From contig CANMSN010000009.1 of assembly GCA_947500585.1 (NCBI GenBank), positions 62,001 through 126,000 of the forward strand: a stretch of 64,000 nt of DNA, given 5' to 3'. The notes under the pieces were generated by a model that was not told the DNA's origin, did no database searches, and worked only from the letters and a program-made list of their open reading frames with translations. Source of the DNA: an uncultured Flavobacteriaceae bacterium (GTDB taxonomy: Bacteria > Bacteroidota > Bacteroidia > Flavobacteriales > Flavobacteriaceae). Shown piece by piece: positions 17,713-25,515 of the stretch (the first letter of the stretch is position 1; each line of letters opens with the position of its first letter). Made by a program: the position numbers and the translations under genes.

Positions 17713-18972
17713 TTATTCGCCCATCGCCGCCATAACCGCAGCAGATAAACGCTTATATGTGCCGTTATCCAATCGTTCTCTAATAGCATCAAAAGCATCT
17801 AATGTTTCTTCAACATCTTGTAATGTATGTGTTGCTGTAGGAATCATTCTAAGTAAAATTAATCCTTTAGGTATTACAGGGTAAACAACTATAGAACAGA
17901 ATATTCCATAATTTTCACGTAAATCCCTTACCAATGCCATGGCCTCAGGAATACTTCCTTTTAAATACACAGGAGTTACACAACTTTGTGTTGTTCCAAT
18001 ATCAAAACCACGAGCTTTAAGTCCAGATTGTAACGCATCAACAATTTTCCAAAGATTGGCTTTAAGCTCTGGCATAGTTTTAAGCATTTCTAAACGCTTT
18101 AAAGCACCAACAGTTAATTGCATTTGCAATGATTTGGCAAACATTTGAGAACGTAAGTTATATTTTAAATAATCTATTATCTCTTGATCTGCAGCTATGA
18201 ATGCACCTGTGCTCGCCATAGACTTTGCAAATGTTGCAAAATACACATCGATATCATCTTGTACACCTTGCTCCTCACCTGCTCCAGCTCCAGTTTTTCC
18301 TAAAGTTCCAAAACCATGTGCATCATCAACTAAAAACCTAAAATTATACTTCTTTTTTAAAGCTACAATTTCTTTTAAACGCCCTTGCTCGCCTCGCATA
18401 CCAAAAACGCCCTCAGATATCACTAGAATACCACCTCCGGTTTGTTCTGCCATTTTAGTTGCACGTTCTAAGTTCTTTTCTAAACTTTCTACGTCATTGT
18501 GTTTGTATGTAAAACGCTTCCCCATGTGCAAACGCACACCATCTATAATACAGGCATGTGCATCAACATCATATACTATAATATCATCTTTACTCACTAA
18601 AGCATCAATTGTAGATAAAATACCTTGATATCCAAAATTTAGTAAATATGCCGCTTCTTTTTTAACAAAAGCCGCCAATTCGTTTTGAAGTTGCTCGTGT
18701 AAATCTGTGTGACCAGACATCATTCTTGCACCCATTGGATAAGCAGAACCATATTTAGCACCAGCTTCTGCATCTACTTTACGAACTTCAGGATGATTAG
18801 CTAATCCCAAATAGTCATTAATACTCCAAGTAATAACATCTTTTCCTTGAAACTTCATTCTGTTCGATATCTCTCCTTCTAGTTTTGGAAATACAAAATA
18901 TCCTTCAGCTTGAGATGCCCATTTTCCTAATGGTCCTTTATCTTTGTAAATCTTTTCAAATAAGTCTTTCAT
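17713..18972 (-). CDS. Alpha-oxoamine synthase (serine palmitoyltransferase / cysteate acyltransferase type)
   Basis: 419-aa fold-type-I PLP enzyme of the family that condenses an acyl-CoA with an amino acid and releases CO2. The PLP lysine is K250 in ATFAKSMAST, the cofactor aspartate lies in FLVDDAHGFG (212-221) and the ring-stacking histidine is H139 in VDAHAC. Length and motifs fit serine palmitoyltransferase, 2-amino-3-ketobutyrate CoA ligase and the CapB-type cysteate acyltransferase of capnine synthesis. I favour the last because a cysteate-synthase-like gene lies 5.4 kb away (24402-25439) and flavobacteria make sulfonolipids for gliding; serine as substrate is the main alternative. 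Confidence 0.8.
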   Translation of the reverse strand: MKDLFEKIYKDKGPLGKWASQAEGYFVFPKLEGEISNRMKFQGKDVITWSINDYLGLANHPEVRKVDAEAGAKYGSAYPMGARMMSGHTDLHEQLQNELAAFVKKEAAYLLNFGYQGILSTIDALVSKDDIIVYDVDAHACIIDGVRLHMGKRFTYKHNDVESLEKNLERATKMAEQTGGGILVISEGVFGMRGEQGRLKEIVALKKKYNFRFLVDDAHGFGTLGKTGAGAGEEQGVQDDIDVYFATFAKSMASTGAFIAADQEIIDYLKYNLRSQMFAKSLQMQLTVGALKRLEMLKTMPELKANLWKIVDALQSGLKARGFDIGTTQSCVTPVYLKGSIPEAMALVRDLRENYGIFCSIVVYPVIPKGLILLRMIPTATHTLQDVEETLDAFDAIRERLDNGTYKRLSAAVMAAMGE

Positions 18973-19051
18973 GCTTATGCTTTGCTATCAATCGTTTTTC
19001 TGTAATTATAATACTACGGAATCAATTATTATTAATTTAAGTTGGTGTCTG

Positions 19052-19059
19052 CAAAATTA
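19052..19059 (-). promoter_or_regulatory. Candidate -7 box for the oxoamine synthase gene
   Basis: Read on the minus strand this is TAATTTTG, a match to TAnnTTTG, 79 bp upstream of the ATG at 18972. The rest of the 215-bp gap 18973-19187 shows no reading frame or hairpin. Confidence 0.4.
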
Positions 19060-19187
19060 ATTAATAATATTATGACTGCATAATTTATTTAATATTAAGT
19101 ATTGAGCAAATTTTGAATATTAACTATCGATATAATAACAAAATGCTCATAAAGTAAAAAAATAACAACTGTTATTTTAAATGATAT

Positions 19188-21029
19188 TTAAAAATGAATT
19201 TTCTCTAACTGTTTTAAATACGTTTCCCCTACAGGTATTTTTTGATCTTTAATAACGACCCAATTTTTCCCTTTGCTTGAGACTTGATCTATTCTGATGA
19301 TATAGGAACGATGCACTCTTAAGTATTCTAAAGCATCTGGTGTTGTTCGAATAAAGTCTCCTATTTTACAACGGATTGTATATGTTTTTTTAGTAGTAGC
19401 AATATCTAAATAGTTGCCTTGTGAATGAATATATTGAATATCTTGAGTTCGTATTTTAAAGTCTTCACCATTAGATCTGAAATTATAAAATTGCTCTTTT
19501 CGTTTTAAGCGTTTAATAACAAGTCTTATTAATTCCCTGAAAACATCTTGATTATAAGTTAATACACGAACTTTAAAGAATATATAAATCAGCCCTAAAA
19601 ATAGAAATAAGCAAATACTGTAAAACCACCAACTTTTCCAAAATGGAGGCAGTATTTTAAAGGTGAATAACGTAAAGAGGTCGTTCTGACTGTTTAATAC
19701 ACCCGCTTTAGCCTCAAAAGTATAGTTTCCTGGTGCTAATGAGGGAAAGCTAATCATCCTATTGCTAGTTTTAGTCCAAGTTGTATCTACTTCTTTTAAA
19801 CGATAATAGTAGCTAATATTGGCTGTGTTTTTATGTGATATCGCTTGGAGTTTAAAGTCTATATTATTCTGGCTGTGTTTTAATTTAATGTTTTTACTAT
19901 CAACTTTTTTGTTATTTACAGTGACTTCCTTTAGAGATAAGGATAAGATTTTTGAGACCTCCTTTTCTACTAAAATGTCTTTTTTAAAATAACACAAACC
20001 TTTCTTTGTAGCCACCCAAACCGTATCGTTAATAATTTCAATATCATCAATATCATTACTTAACAAACCATCTGCCTTGGTAATAGTTACAACTTTGAAG
20101 GTGTTGTTTGGCTTAAAAGATATTTTGTTCAATCCAGTGTTGCTGCAGGCCCAAACCGTGGAGTCATTTTCAATATGTATTTCACTTATTATGTTATTAG
20201 TAAGTCCGTTCTTTTTGATAATATTATAAATACTATCGCCATATACAATTACACCAGCTCCTTGAGTTGCCATGTAAATAGTATTTGTACTTTTATTGAG
20301 GTCTATATCGTCTATTCTTGATTTCAAAATTTCTACTGGCTGGTGCTTTTTTATAATCTCATCGTCTTGCATGAATAAACCAGAGTACGTTCCTATTAAG
20401 GTAGAACCCTTATAGTTGCATATATCTTGTATTCTGTCTTGTATTGTGTATGACTTCACACTATCATTTTCTATTTTATGAAAATAAATAGACATGGATC
20501 CTAATAAAGATTCACCAATATGTTCGGGAAGCTTACTAGCACCTATTTTAAATATTTTTTTTGGGTTTGAATAATTTTTAAGAACACCATCTCCATAACC
20601 GTATAACTCTTTGTTTTTCGTGTCAAATTCAACTAAAGCATCATCATCATTTAGTCCTTTATAAAGTATATCAATTTTATTTTTAGAAATACGTGCAATA
20701 TTGCCATTATTAAATCCTGCGAACAAGGTGTTGGTGTTATCTTTTACCAAAGAAGAAATATGATTATCTGTAACTACTTTTATATTAGGATTTTTTAAAT
20801 AAAACACACCATCATCTATAGTAGTAAACCAATAGCTACCTTCAGCATCGATTAAAAAACTTGAGACCGATTTTTTTAGTAAGAATTTTTCAATAACCCT
20901 TCCAGACACATCTCTAAATTCTGCGCCATTACTATAATACCCAACAAAAAAAGTATGATTATTAATTCTTTTAATTCCTATCGGATTTTGTTCTGTTTCA
21001 TAATATTCAACTCTACCGTTTTTTGACAC
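19188..21029 (-). CDS. C-terminal fragment: propeller, Y_Y_Y, TM, LytTR
   Basis: 613 aa if translated from the GTG at 21027-21029; the same frame continues upstream to the slip site. Propeller blades recur (GSYWFTTIDDGVFYLKN, STVWACSNTGLNKISF, DTVWVATKKGLCYFKK). The Y_Y_Y domain is at about 385-455 (YYYRLKEVDTTW, LAPGNYTFEAKAG), a membrane helix at about 468-488 (FYSICLFLFLGLIYIFF), and the LytTR domain in the last 100 residues (IQYIHSQGNYLDIATTKK, LRVHRSYIIRIDQV). If translated alone it would lack a signal peptide. Confidence 0.75.
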   Translation of the reverse strand: MSKNGRVEYYETEQNPIGIKRINNHTFFVGYYSNGAEFRDVSGRVIEKFLLKKSVSSFLIDAEGSYWFTTIDDGVFYLKNPNIKVVTDNHISSLVKDNTNTLFAGFNNGNIARISKNKIDILYKGLNDDDALVEFDTKNKELYGYGDGVLKNYSNPKKIFKIGASKLPEHIGESLLGSMSIYFHKIENDSVKSYTIQDRIQDICNYKGSTLIGTYSGLFMQDDEIIKKHQPVEILKSRIDDIDLNKSTNTIYMATQGAGVIVYGDSIYNIIKKNGLTNNIISEIHIENDSTVWACSNTGLNKISFKPNNTFKVVTITKADGLLSNDIDDIEIINDTVWVATKKGLCYFKKDILVEKEVSKILSLSLKEVTVNNKKVDSKNIKLKHSQNNIDFKLQAISHKNTANISYYYRLKEVDTTWTKTSNRMISFPSLAPGNYTFEAKAGVLNSQNDLFTLFTFKILPPFWKSWWFYSICLFLFLGLIYIFFKVRVLTYNQDVFRELIRLVIKRLKRKEQFYNFRSNGEDFKIRTQDIQYIHSQGNYLDIATTKKTYTIRCKIGDFIRTTPDALEYLRVHRSYIIRIDQVSSKGKNWVVIKDQKIPVGETYLKQLEKIHF

Positions 21030-21070
21030 AACGCCTAATTTTCGATCAATGAAAATCGATTGTTCAGCGT

Positions 21071-21748
21071 TTAAAAATGCAAAATCGAGCCTAGAAGTTG
21101 GTTTGCTTTCAGGATTAAAAATAAATACATGTTCTTCAGACTTATAGTCATGGCATGCAGAAAAGAAAATATTTTTTTTGTTTCTAAGCCTAAATGAAAC
21201 TCTTGATTTTCGTAGCTTTCATCAATAAGTGAGTCTTTTTCATAATGCACAGAGACATCACCCTCATTGTTTATTTTTACAAGACCACAAAAACCAAAAC
21301 CTCCAATATTTACAGAACTATCTTTATCAATAACTACACTTTTTATAATACTATTAAATCCCAGTTGTTTTTTTAACCTATCATTATATGCATACGCTTT
21401 AAAACCATCAAATTCGTCATTAAAATAAAAAAGACTTTGACTATGATAGCCATAAAACCACACTTGTCTATTCTCTTGCGGATAGAAATCTAGAATGGTA
21501 TTATCTGGCAAGCCATCTTTTGTGGTGAAATTTTTAAACTCATAGCCATTAAAACGAGATAATCCTTTATCTGTAGCAAACCAAATATAGCCTTGTTTGT
21601 CTTGGTAAACATCATAGACTTCAGAACTTGGTAAACCTTCATCCACACCAAAATGTTCATAAATATGTGTTTGCGAAAAACTAATTTGAATACTTAAAAA
21701 TAGAATAAAGATGTAGTTCTGTAACTTCAATGGGTTGGTTTTGAGCAA
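21071..21748 (-). CDS. N-terminal fragment of the LytTR sensor
   Basis: 225 codons. The first about 25 residues are a signal peptide (IFILFLSIQISFSQ); then come canonical propeller repeats HFGVDEGLPSSEVYDVYQD, GYIWFATDKGLSRFNGYEF and FTTKDGLPDNTILDF. Residues after about 193 (IFSFLHAMTISLKNM onward) are out of frame and meaningless. A truncated secreted propeller piece could be made but would have no output domain. Confidence 0.7.
   Translation of the reverse strand: MLKTNPLKLQNYIFILFLSIQISFSQTHIYEHFGVDEGLPSSEVYDVYQDKQGYIWFATDKGLSRFNGYEFKNFTTKDGLPDNTILDFYPQENRQVWFYGYHSQSLFYFNDEFDGFKAYAYNDRLKKQLGFNSIIKSVVIDKDSSVNIGGFGFCGLVKINNEGDVSVHYEKDSLIDESYENQEFHLGLETKKIFSFLHAMTISLKNMYLFLILKANQLLGSILHF
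21172..21179 (-). other. Homopolymer frameshift site (A8 on the coding strand)
   Basis: Eight As follow ACA-free codon context GAAAC; nine would keep the sensor frame open. Such tracts are prone both to replication slippage and to indel errors in sequencing. Confidence 0.7.
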
Positions 21749-22009
21749 ATGTAATATTATTTAAAATAGCCAGAGAGAAGACTGTTTTGTGTTTGTCACT
21801 ATTTTAAGGGTATTCGTAACAATTGCTATTATATCAATAGGTTTGAGCGTAGCAGAGTTGAATTTTTAATTCAAACAAATAGACATAAATTTGGTCACTT
21901 TTTTATATGGTGTTCATCACAAAGGTGTTTTAAAACCATGGTTTATCAGTTTGCGAAAATATATTCGTCACTAAATTAAAACTTAAACAATTTTTAAAAC
22001 CCAAACATT

Positions 22010-23362
22010 ATGAAAAAACAACTACTTATTTTAATGACTTTATTTATATCTGTGATAGGCTATTCGCAAACATTTACAGATAACTTTATTACTTATACAG
22101 TAACTTCTATTACAAATAACACAGTTAGAGTTAATAGTTATAATCCTGCAGGCGGTACTGACGTTGATATACCAGCAACGGTTCTAAATAACTCTACAAC
22201 ATATAATGTTACTAGTATTGGTGATTTTGCTTTTGTAAATAATCAATTAACTAGCGTTGTCATACCAAACAGTATTATAAATATTAATATGTCAGCATTT
22301 GCACAGAATCAATTATCAAGTTTTACTATTCCTAATAGTGTTGTAAGTATCGGTTCTGGTGTTTTATCTGGTAACCCTTTAACTTGTGTTATTTCAGAAG
22401 CCACGACACCACCTACTATTACGACAGGAGGGTCTAATGATTCTTTCGCATTAAATGGGGACCGTAGCAATATAGATTTATCCATACCATCTGGTACAGC
22501 AAGTGCTTACGCAACTGCAGAGTGGACAGGTTTTAAAAGTGTAGCAGTAGGACTTACGGGTACTTTTGTGGTAGATTATATAACCTATCAAATAAATCCT
22601 ACTCCAAATAGTGAAGTAACTATTACAGATTATAACGTAGCAGGTGGTAACATTGTTAATATACCTACTACTGTTAATAGTGGTTGCAGAGAATGTAGTG
22701 TTACGGATATTGGGTTTGAAGCTTTTTATGATAAATTTCTAATTAGTGTTACTATTCCTGATGGTATTATCACCATTGGAACCTCAGCTTTTCGAGAAAA
22801 TACTATAAATAATCTTGTAATAGGTAATAGTATAGAGACTATACGTTTTCGTGCTTTTTTAGAAAACAATTTAACAGATATTATTTTACCTAGTAATGTT
22901 TCAAATATTGAAGCGGTAGCTTTCGGAAATAATCCATTGACTGATGTTTTCTCTGAAAGCACAACACCTCCAACGATCACAGATGATACTTTTACTAGTA
23001 TTGCTAACCGTAGCAGTATACATTTACACATACCAGGCGGTGCTAGTGTTTTAGATGCATACACAAATGCAAGTAATGGTGGTTTATGGGCAGGTTTTAA
23101 CCCTGTAACTCAAGATGCTTTGTTAAATACTTCTAATTTTGAGTTGGATAATGATATAAAAGTAATAACATCAGCAAATGAGATAAAAATCATATCAGCT
23201 AATACTGTTAGCTTAAAGAGCTACGAACTTTATGACATGACAGGCGCTAGAGTTTCCAAAGGCACTGAAAGTATTATACCCACAGGGTCTTTAGCAAGTG
23301 GTATTTATATTATAAAGCTTGATTTTACAGAAGGCAGCTTAGTAAAAAAGATTGCTAAGTAA
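22010..23362 (+). CDS. BspA-type leucine-rich-repeat protein with T9SS sorting tail
   Basis: 450 aa. A signal peptide (cleaved after GYSQ) is followed by two homologous halves, each with LRR_5/BspA repeats (SIGDFAFVNNQLTSVVIPNS, then ITIGTSAFRENTINNLVIGN) and a linker TTPPTIT. The last about 75 residues (LKSYELYDMTGARVSKG, LASGIYIIKLDF, LVKKIAK) are a type A C-terminal sorting domain of the type IX secretion system, so the protein should be exported across the outer membrane and anchored or released. A surface adhesion or binding role is usual for such repeats. The LamG lipoprotein gene follows after 56 bp. Confidence 0.88.
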   Translation: MKKQLLILMTLFISVIGYSQTFTDNFITYTVTSITNNTVRVNSYNPAGGTDVDIPATVLNNSTTYNVTSIGDFAFVNNQLTSVVIPNSIININMSAFAQNQLSSFTIPNSVVSIGSGVLSGNPLTCVISEATTPPTITTGGSNDSFALNGDRSNIDLSIPSGTASAYATAEWTGFKSVAVGLTGTFVVDYITYQINPTPNSEVTITDYNVAGGNIVNIPTTVNSGCRECSVTDIGFEAFYDKFLISVTIPDGIITIGTSAFRENTINNLVIGNSIETIRFRAFLENNLTDIILPSNVSNIEAVAFGNNPLTDVFSESTTPPTITDDTFTSIANRSSIHLHIPGGASVLDAYTNASNGGLWAGFNPVTQDALLNTSNFELDNDIKVITSANEIKIISANTVSLKSYELYDMTGARVSKGTESIIPTGSLASGIYIIKLDFTEGSLVKKIAK

Positions 23363-23418
23363 TTAACCTACTAGTATACAAACAATAAAAAAAATTATTA
23401 ACCCCAAATTTTTTAAAT

Positions 23419-24174
23419 ATGAAAACCCCATTTAAATTAATCAATTTATTAGTACTAACGGTATTGCTAACAACTTTTGGCTGTAGCAACGACGATGATA
23501 ATACAGTAGCTAAAGATAATTACCCAACTAACGGGTTAAAATTATATTACAAATTAGATAATAATACGGTTGATAGCGGACCAAACAATTATAACGCTAC
23601 AGGTACAAGTATTGTTTATACAAGAGATAGAAATAATATTGCAAGTAGTGTAGCCACTTTTAATGGTGTAGATGCATTTATAGCCATTCCTGATGCTGCT
23701 AGATTTCAACCCTTAACATCTTCAACTTTATCTTTTTGGATAAAAACAGATCAGCAATCTAGATTTGATTTATTTGACCAAAGAACAGGTTCTTTTGATA
23801 GTGATGCTCACAATTTTGGTGTTATAGTTAATGCAAATAACCCAGATGAATTATTATACAATTATCCTAATTACAATTCTGAAGGAGAAACGTCTTATGC
23901 CTTAAGGTCTGTTACTATATCTGATGGCGTATGGCATCATGTAGTTTTGATAAAAGATACTGAAAATGAACTCATGAAGTTATATCTTGATAATATTGAA
24001 ACATCAAGCACAACGTTAAGTTTAGATGTAGAATTTATGGTTAACGGTACCCTTTTGTTAGGTAAAAATTATGCTGATCTAAGTTATTTTGAAGGAAGTA
24101 TTGATGATATATTTGTATACGATAGAGCGTTAAGTACAAACGAAGTAAGCACCCTTTTTAATTATGTTGAATAA
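23419..24174 (+). CDS. LamG-domain surface lipoprotein
   Basis: 251 aa. Lipoprotein signal LVLTVLLTTFGC is followed directly by SNDDDN; acidic residues just after the lipid cysteine are the surface-export signal known for Bacteroidota lipoproteins. Residues about 38-250 form a concanavalin/LamG jelly roll (LKLYYKLDNNTVDSGPNNY, VATFNGVDAFIAIPD, LSFWIKTDQQ, WHHVVLIKD, GSIDDIFVYDRALS). Such domains bind glycans or proteins. It shares an operon with the T9SS leucine-rich protein; both could form a surface binding complex. Two strong hairpins follow. Confidence 0.86.
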   Translation: MKTPFKLINLLVLTVLLTTFGCSNDDDNTVAKDNYPTNGLKLYYKLDNNTVDSGPNNYNATGTSIVYTRDRNNIASSVATFNGVDAFIAIPDAARFQPLTSSTLSFWIKTDQQSRFDLFDQRTGSFDSDAHNFGVIVNANNPDELLYNYPNYNSEGETSYALRSVTISDGVWHHVVLIKDTENELMKLYLDNIETSSTTLSLDVEFMVNGTLLLGKNYADLSYFEGSIDDIFVYDRALSTNEVSTLFNYVE

Positions 24175-24252
24175 ATAAAACTATACCGTTTACAGTTTAA
24201 CAGGTCTTTTAATAACCTTTATTTGTAAACGATTTATTAATCAATCTAAATT

Positions 24253-24287
24253 AAAAGCCATTTTACCTTATGAGTAAAATGGCTTTT
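24253..24287 (+). terminator. Rho-independent terminator after the LamG gene
   Basis: 14-bp perfect stem AAAAGCCATTTTAC / GTAAAATGGCTTTT with a 7-base loop and a following T run, 79 bp after the LamG stop. Confidence 0.85.
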
Positions 24288-24346
24288 TTTAGTTAAATAG
24301 AAATGGAGTAACAGAAAAATAGGTGATTTACTAAACATAAAGACAC

Positions 24347-24385
24347 AAAAAAACCTTTCTTAAACTAGCTAAGAAAGGTTTTTTT
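24347..24385. terminator. Terminator of the cysteate-synthase-like gene
   Basis: 16-bp perfect stem (AAAAAAACCTTTCTTA and its complement) with a 7-base loop; A and T runs flank both sides, so it can end the minus-strand gene at 24402 and also act on plus-strand transcripts. Confidence 0.85.
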
Positions 24386-24401
24386 AAATTTTTATTACTA
24401 T

Positions 24402-25439
24402 TTACTTTATATATTCAATTACATCTTGGGTAGAAGTTTTACTATCAAAGAACCCTTGATCTTCCATCCATTTATCACTGTATACTTTACTCATATACCT
24501 AGAACCGTGATCGGGAAAAATAATAACAACATTATCTGTTTTCTTAAATCGTTTTTCTTCACCTAATTGTTTAATAGCTTGCATAGCAGCACCAGACGTG
24601 TACCCTACAAATAAACCTTCAGCTTTAGCTATGGCTCTTGCCATATGTGCACTTTCTTCATCGGTAACTTTAACAAACTCGTCAATACTATCAAAATCTG
24701 TAGCTGATGGGATTAAGTTTTTACCTAAACCTTCTATTCTGTATGGATAAATTTCTTTTTCATCAAACTCTCTGGTTTCATGATACTTTTTTATAACCGA
24801 ACCAAAAGCATCGACACCAATAACTTTGATGTTTGGGTTTTGCTCTTTTAAATACTTGGCAGTACCAGATATCGTTCCTCCTGTACCACTACATGCTACA
24901 AGGTGAGTTATCTTTCCTTCAGTTTGTTTCCAAATTTCTGGACCTGTAGAGCTGTAATGTGCATCAATATTTAGTTGATTAAAATATTGATTGATATATA
25001 CAGATCCTTTGCGTTCTTCATGTAAACGTTTTGCTACTTGATAGTATGATCTTGGATCATCTGCACTTACATGTGCTGGACAAACATAAACCTTAGCGCC
25101 CATTGTTTTCAGCATATCTATCTTATCTGCTGAAGATTTAGAACTTACTGCTAAAATACACTCATAGCCTTTAATGATACTTACCATAGCAATACTAAAA
25201 CCTGTATTACCTGAAGTAGTTTCAATTATGGTGTCGCCTGGAGTTAAAATACCTTTTCTTTCGGCTTCTTCTATAATGTAAAGTGCTATTCTATCTTTTG
25301 AGGATTGTCCTGGATTAAACGATTCAACTTTTGCGTAAAAGTTACCATTAATTTTGGAGGCTATTCTATTAAGCTTAATAAGCGGTGTATTGCCTACCAA
25401 ATCTAATACATTATCAAAAACTTGATTTCTGTGTTTCAT
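24402..25439 (-). CDS. Cysteine-synthase-family PLP enzyme, probable cysteate synthase
   Basis: 345-aa fold-type-II PLP enzyme. K48 in [14 protein letters not shown] is the Schiff-base lysine, SGNTG (76-80) binds the substrate carboxylate and [10 protein letters not shown] binds the cofactor phosphate. The usual NPGGSVKDR of cysteine synthases is NPGQSSKDR here, pointing to a different acceptor or nucleophile. In Capnocytophaga a member of this family (CapA) makes L-cysteate from O-phosphoserine and sulfite for capnine lipids; I infer the same here from the motif and from the acyl-condensing enzyme at 17713. Cystathionine beta-synthase or cysteine synthase activity is the alternative. It is a single gene with its own terminator. 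Confidence 0.75.
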   Translation of the reverse strand: MKHRNQVFDNVLDLVGNTPLIKLNRIASKINGNFYAKVESFNPGQSSKDRIALYIIEEAERKGILTPGDTIIETTSGNTGFSIAMVSIIKGYECILAVSSKSSADKIDMLKTMGAKVYVCPAHVSADDPRSYYQVAKRLHEERKGSVYINQYFNQLNIDAHYSSTGPEIWKQTEGKITHLVACSGTGGTISGTAKYLKEQNPNIKVIGVDAFGSVIKKYHETREFDEKEIYPYRIEGLGKNLIPSATDFDSIDEFVKVTDEESAHMARAIAKAEGLFVGYTSGAAMQAIKQLGEEKRFKKTDNVVIIFPDHGSRYMSKVYSDKWMEDQGFFDSKTSTQDVIEYIK

Positions 25440-25515
25440 AAATGATATTTAGAAGCTGCACTTCATCGATAAAAATGTAGCTTAAAACCTGACAAAAATA
25501 AGACATTTTTTTTTA

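Larger units (their letters stand above)
19188..21748 (-). pseudogene. Frameshifted propeller/Y_Y_Y/LytTR transcriptional sensor
   Basis: One gene for an 853-aa membrane sensor is split into two frames by a missing base in an A8 tract (plus-strand T run 21172-21179). Adding one A joins the reading ETKK...NIFFSACHDYKSEEH without interruption. The intact order would be signal peptide, two-component-regulator beta-propeller repeats, a Y_Y_Y domain, one membrane helix and a cytoplasmic LytTR DNA-binding domain: a one-protein signal transducer that reads a periplasmic cue and binds DNA. It may be a true pseudogene, a slippage-regulated gene or a sequencing error. It is divergent from the leucine-rich/LamG surface-protein pair. 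Confidence 0.75.

Noticed and set aside
17939-18628. Plus-strand frames opposite the oxoamine synthase gene
   Set aside because: The minus-strand protein has all catalytic motifs; the plus-strand products are Cys/Ser/Pro-rich shadows.
21858-21874. Hairpin TTGAATT-TTT-AATTCAA upstream of the leucine-rich protein gene
   Set aside because: AT-only arms without a T run; too easily formed by chance in this base composition to call a terminator or operator.
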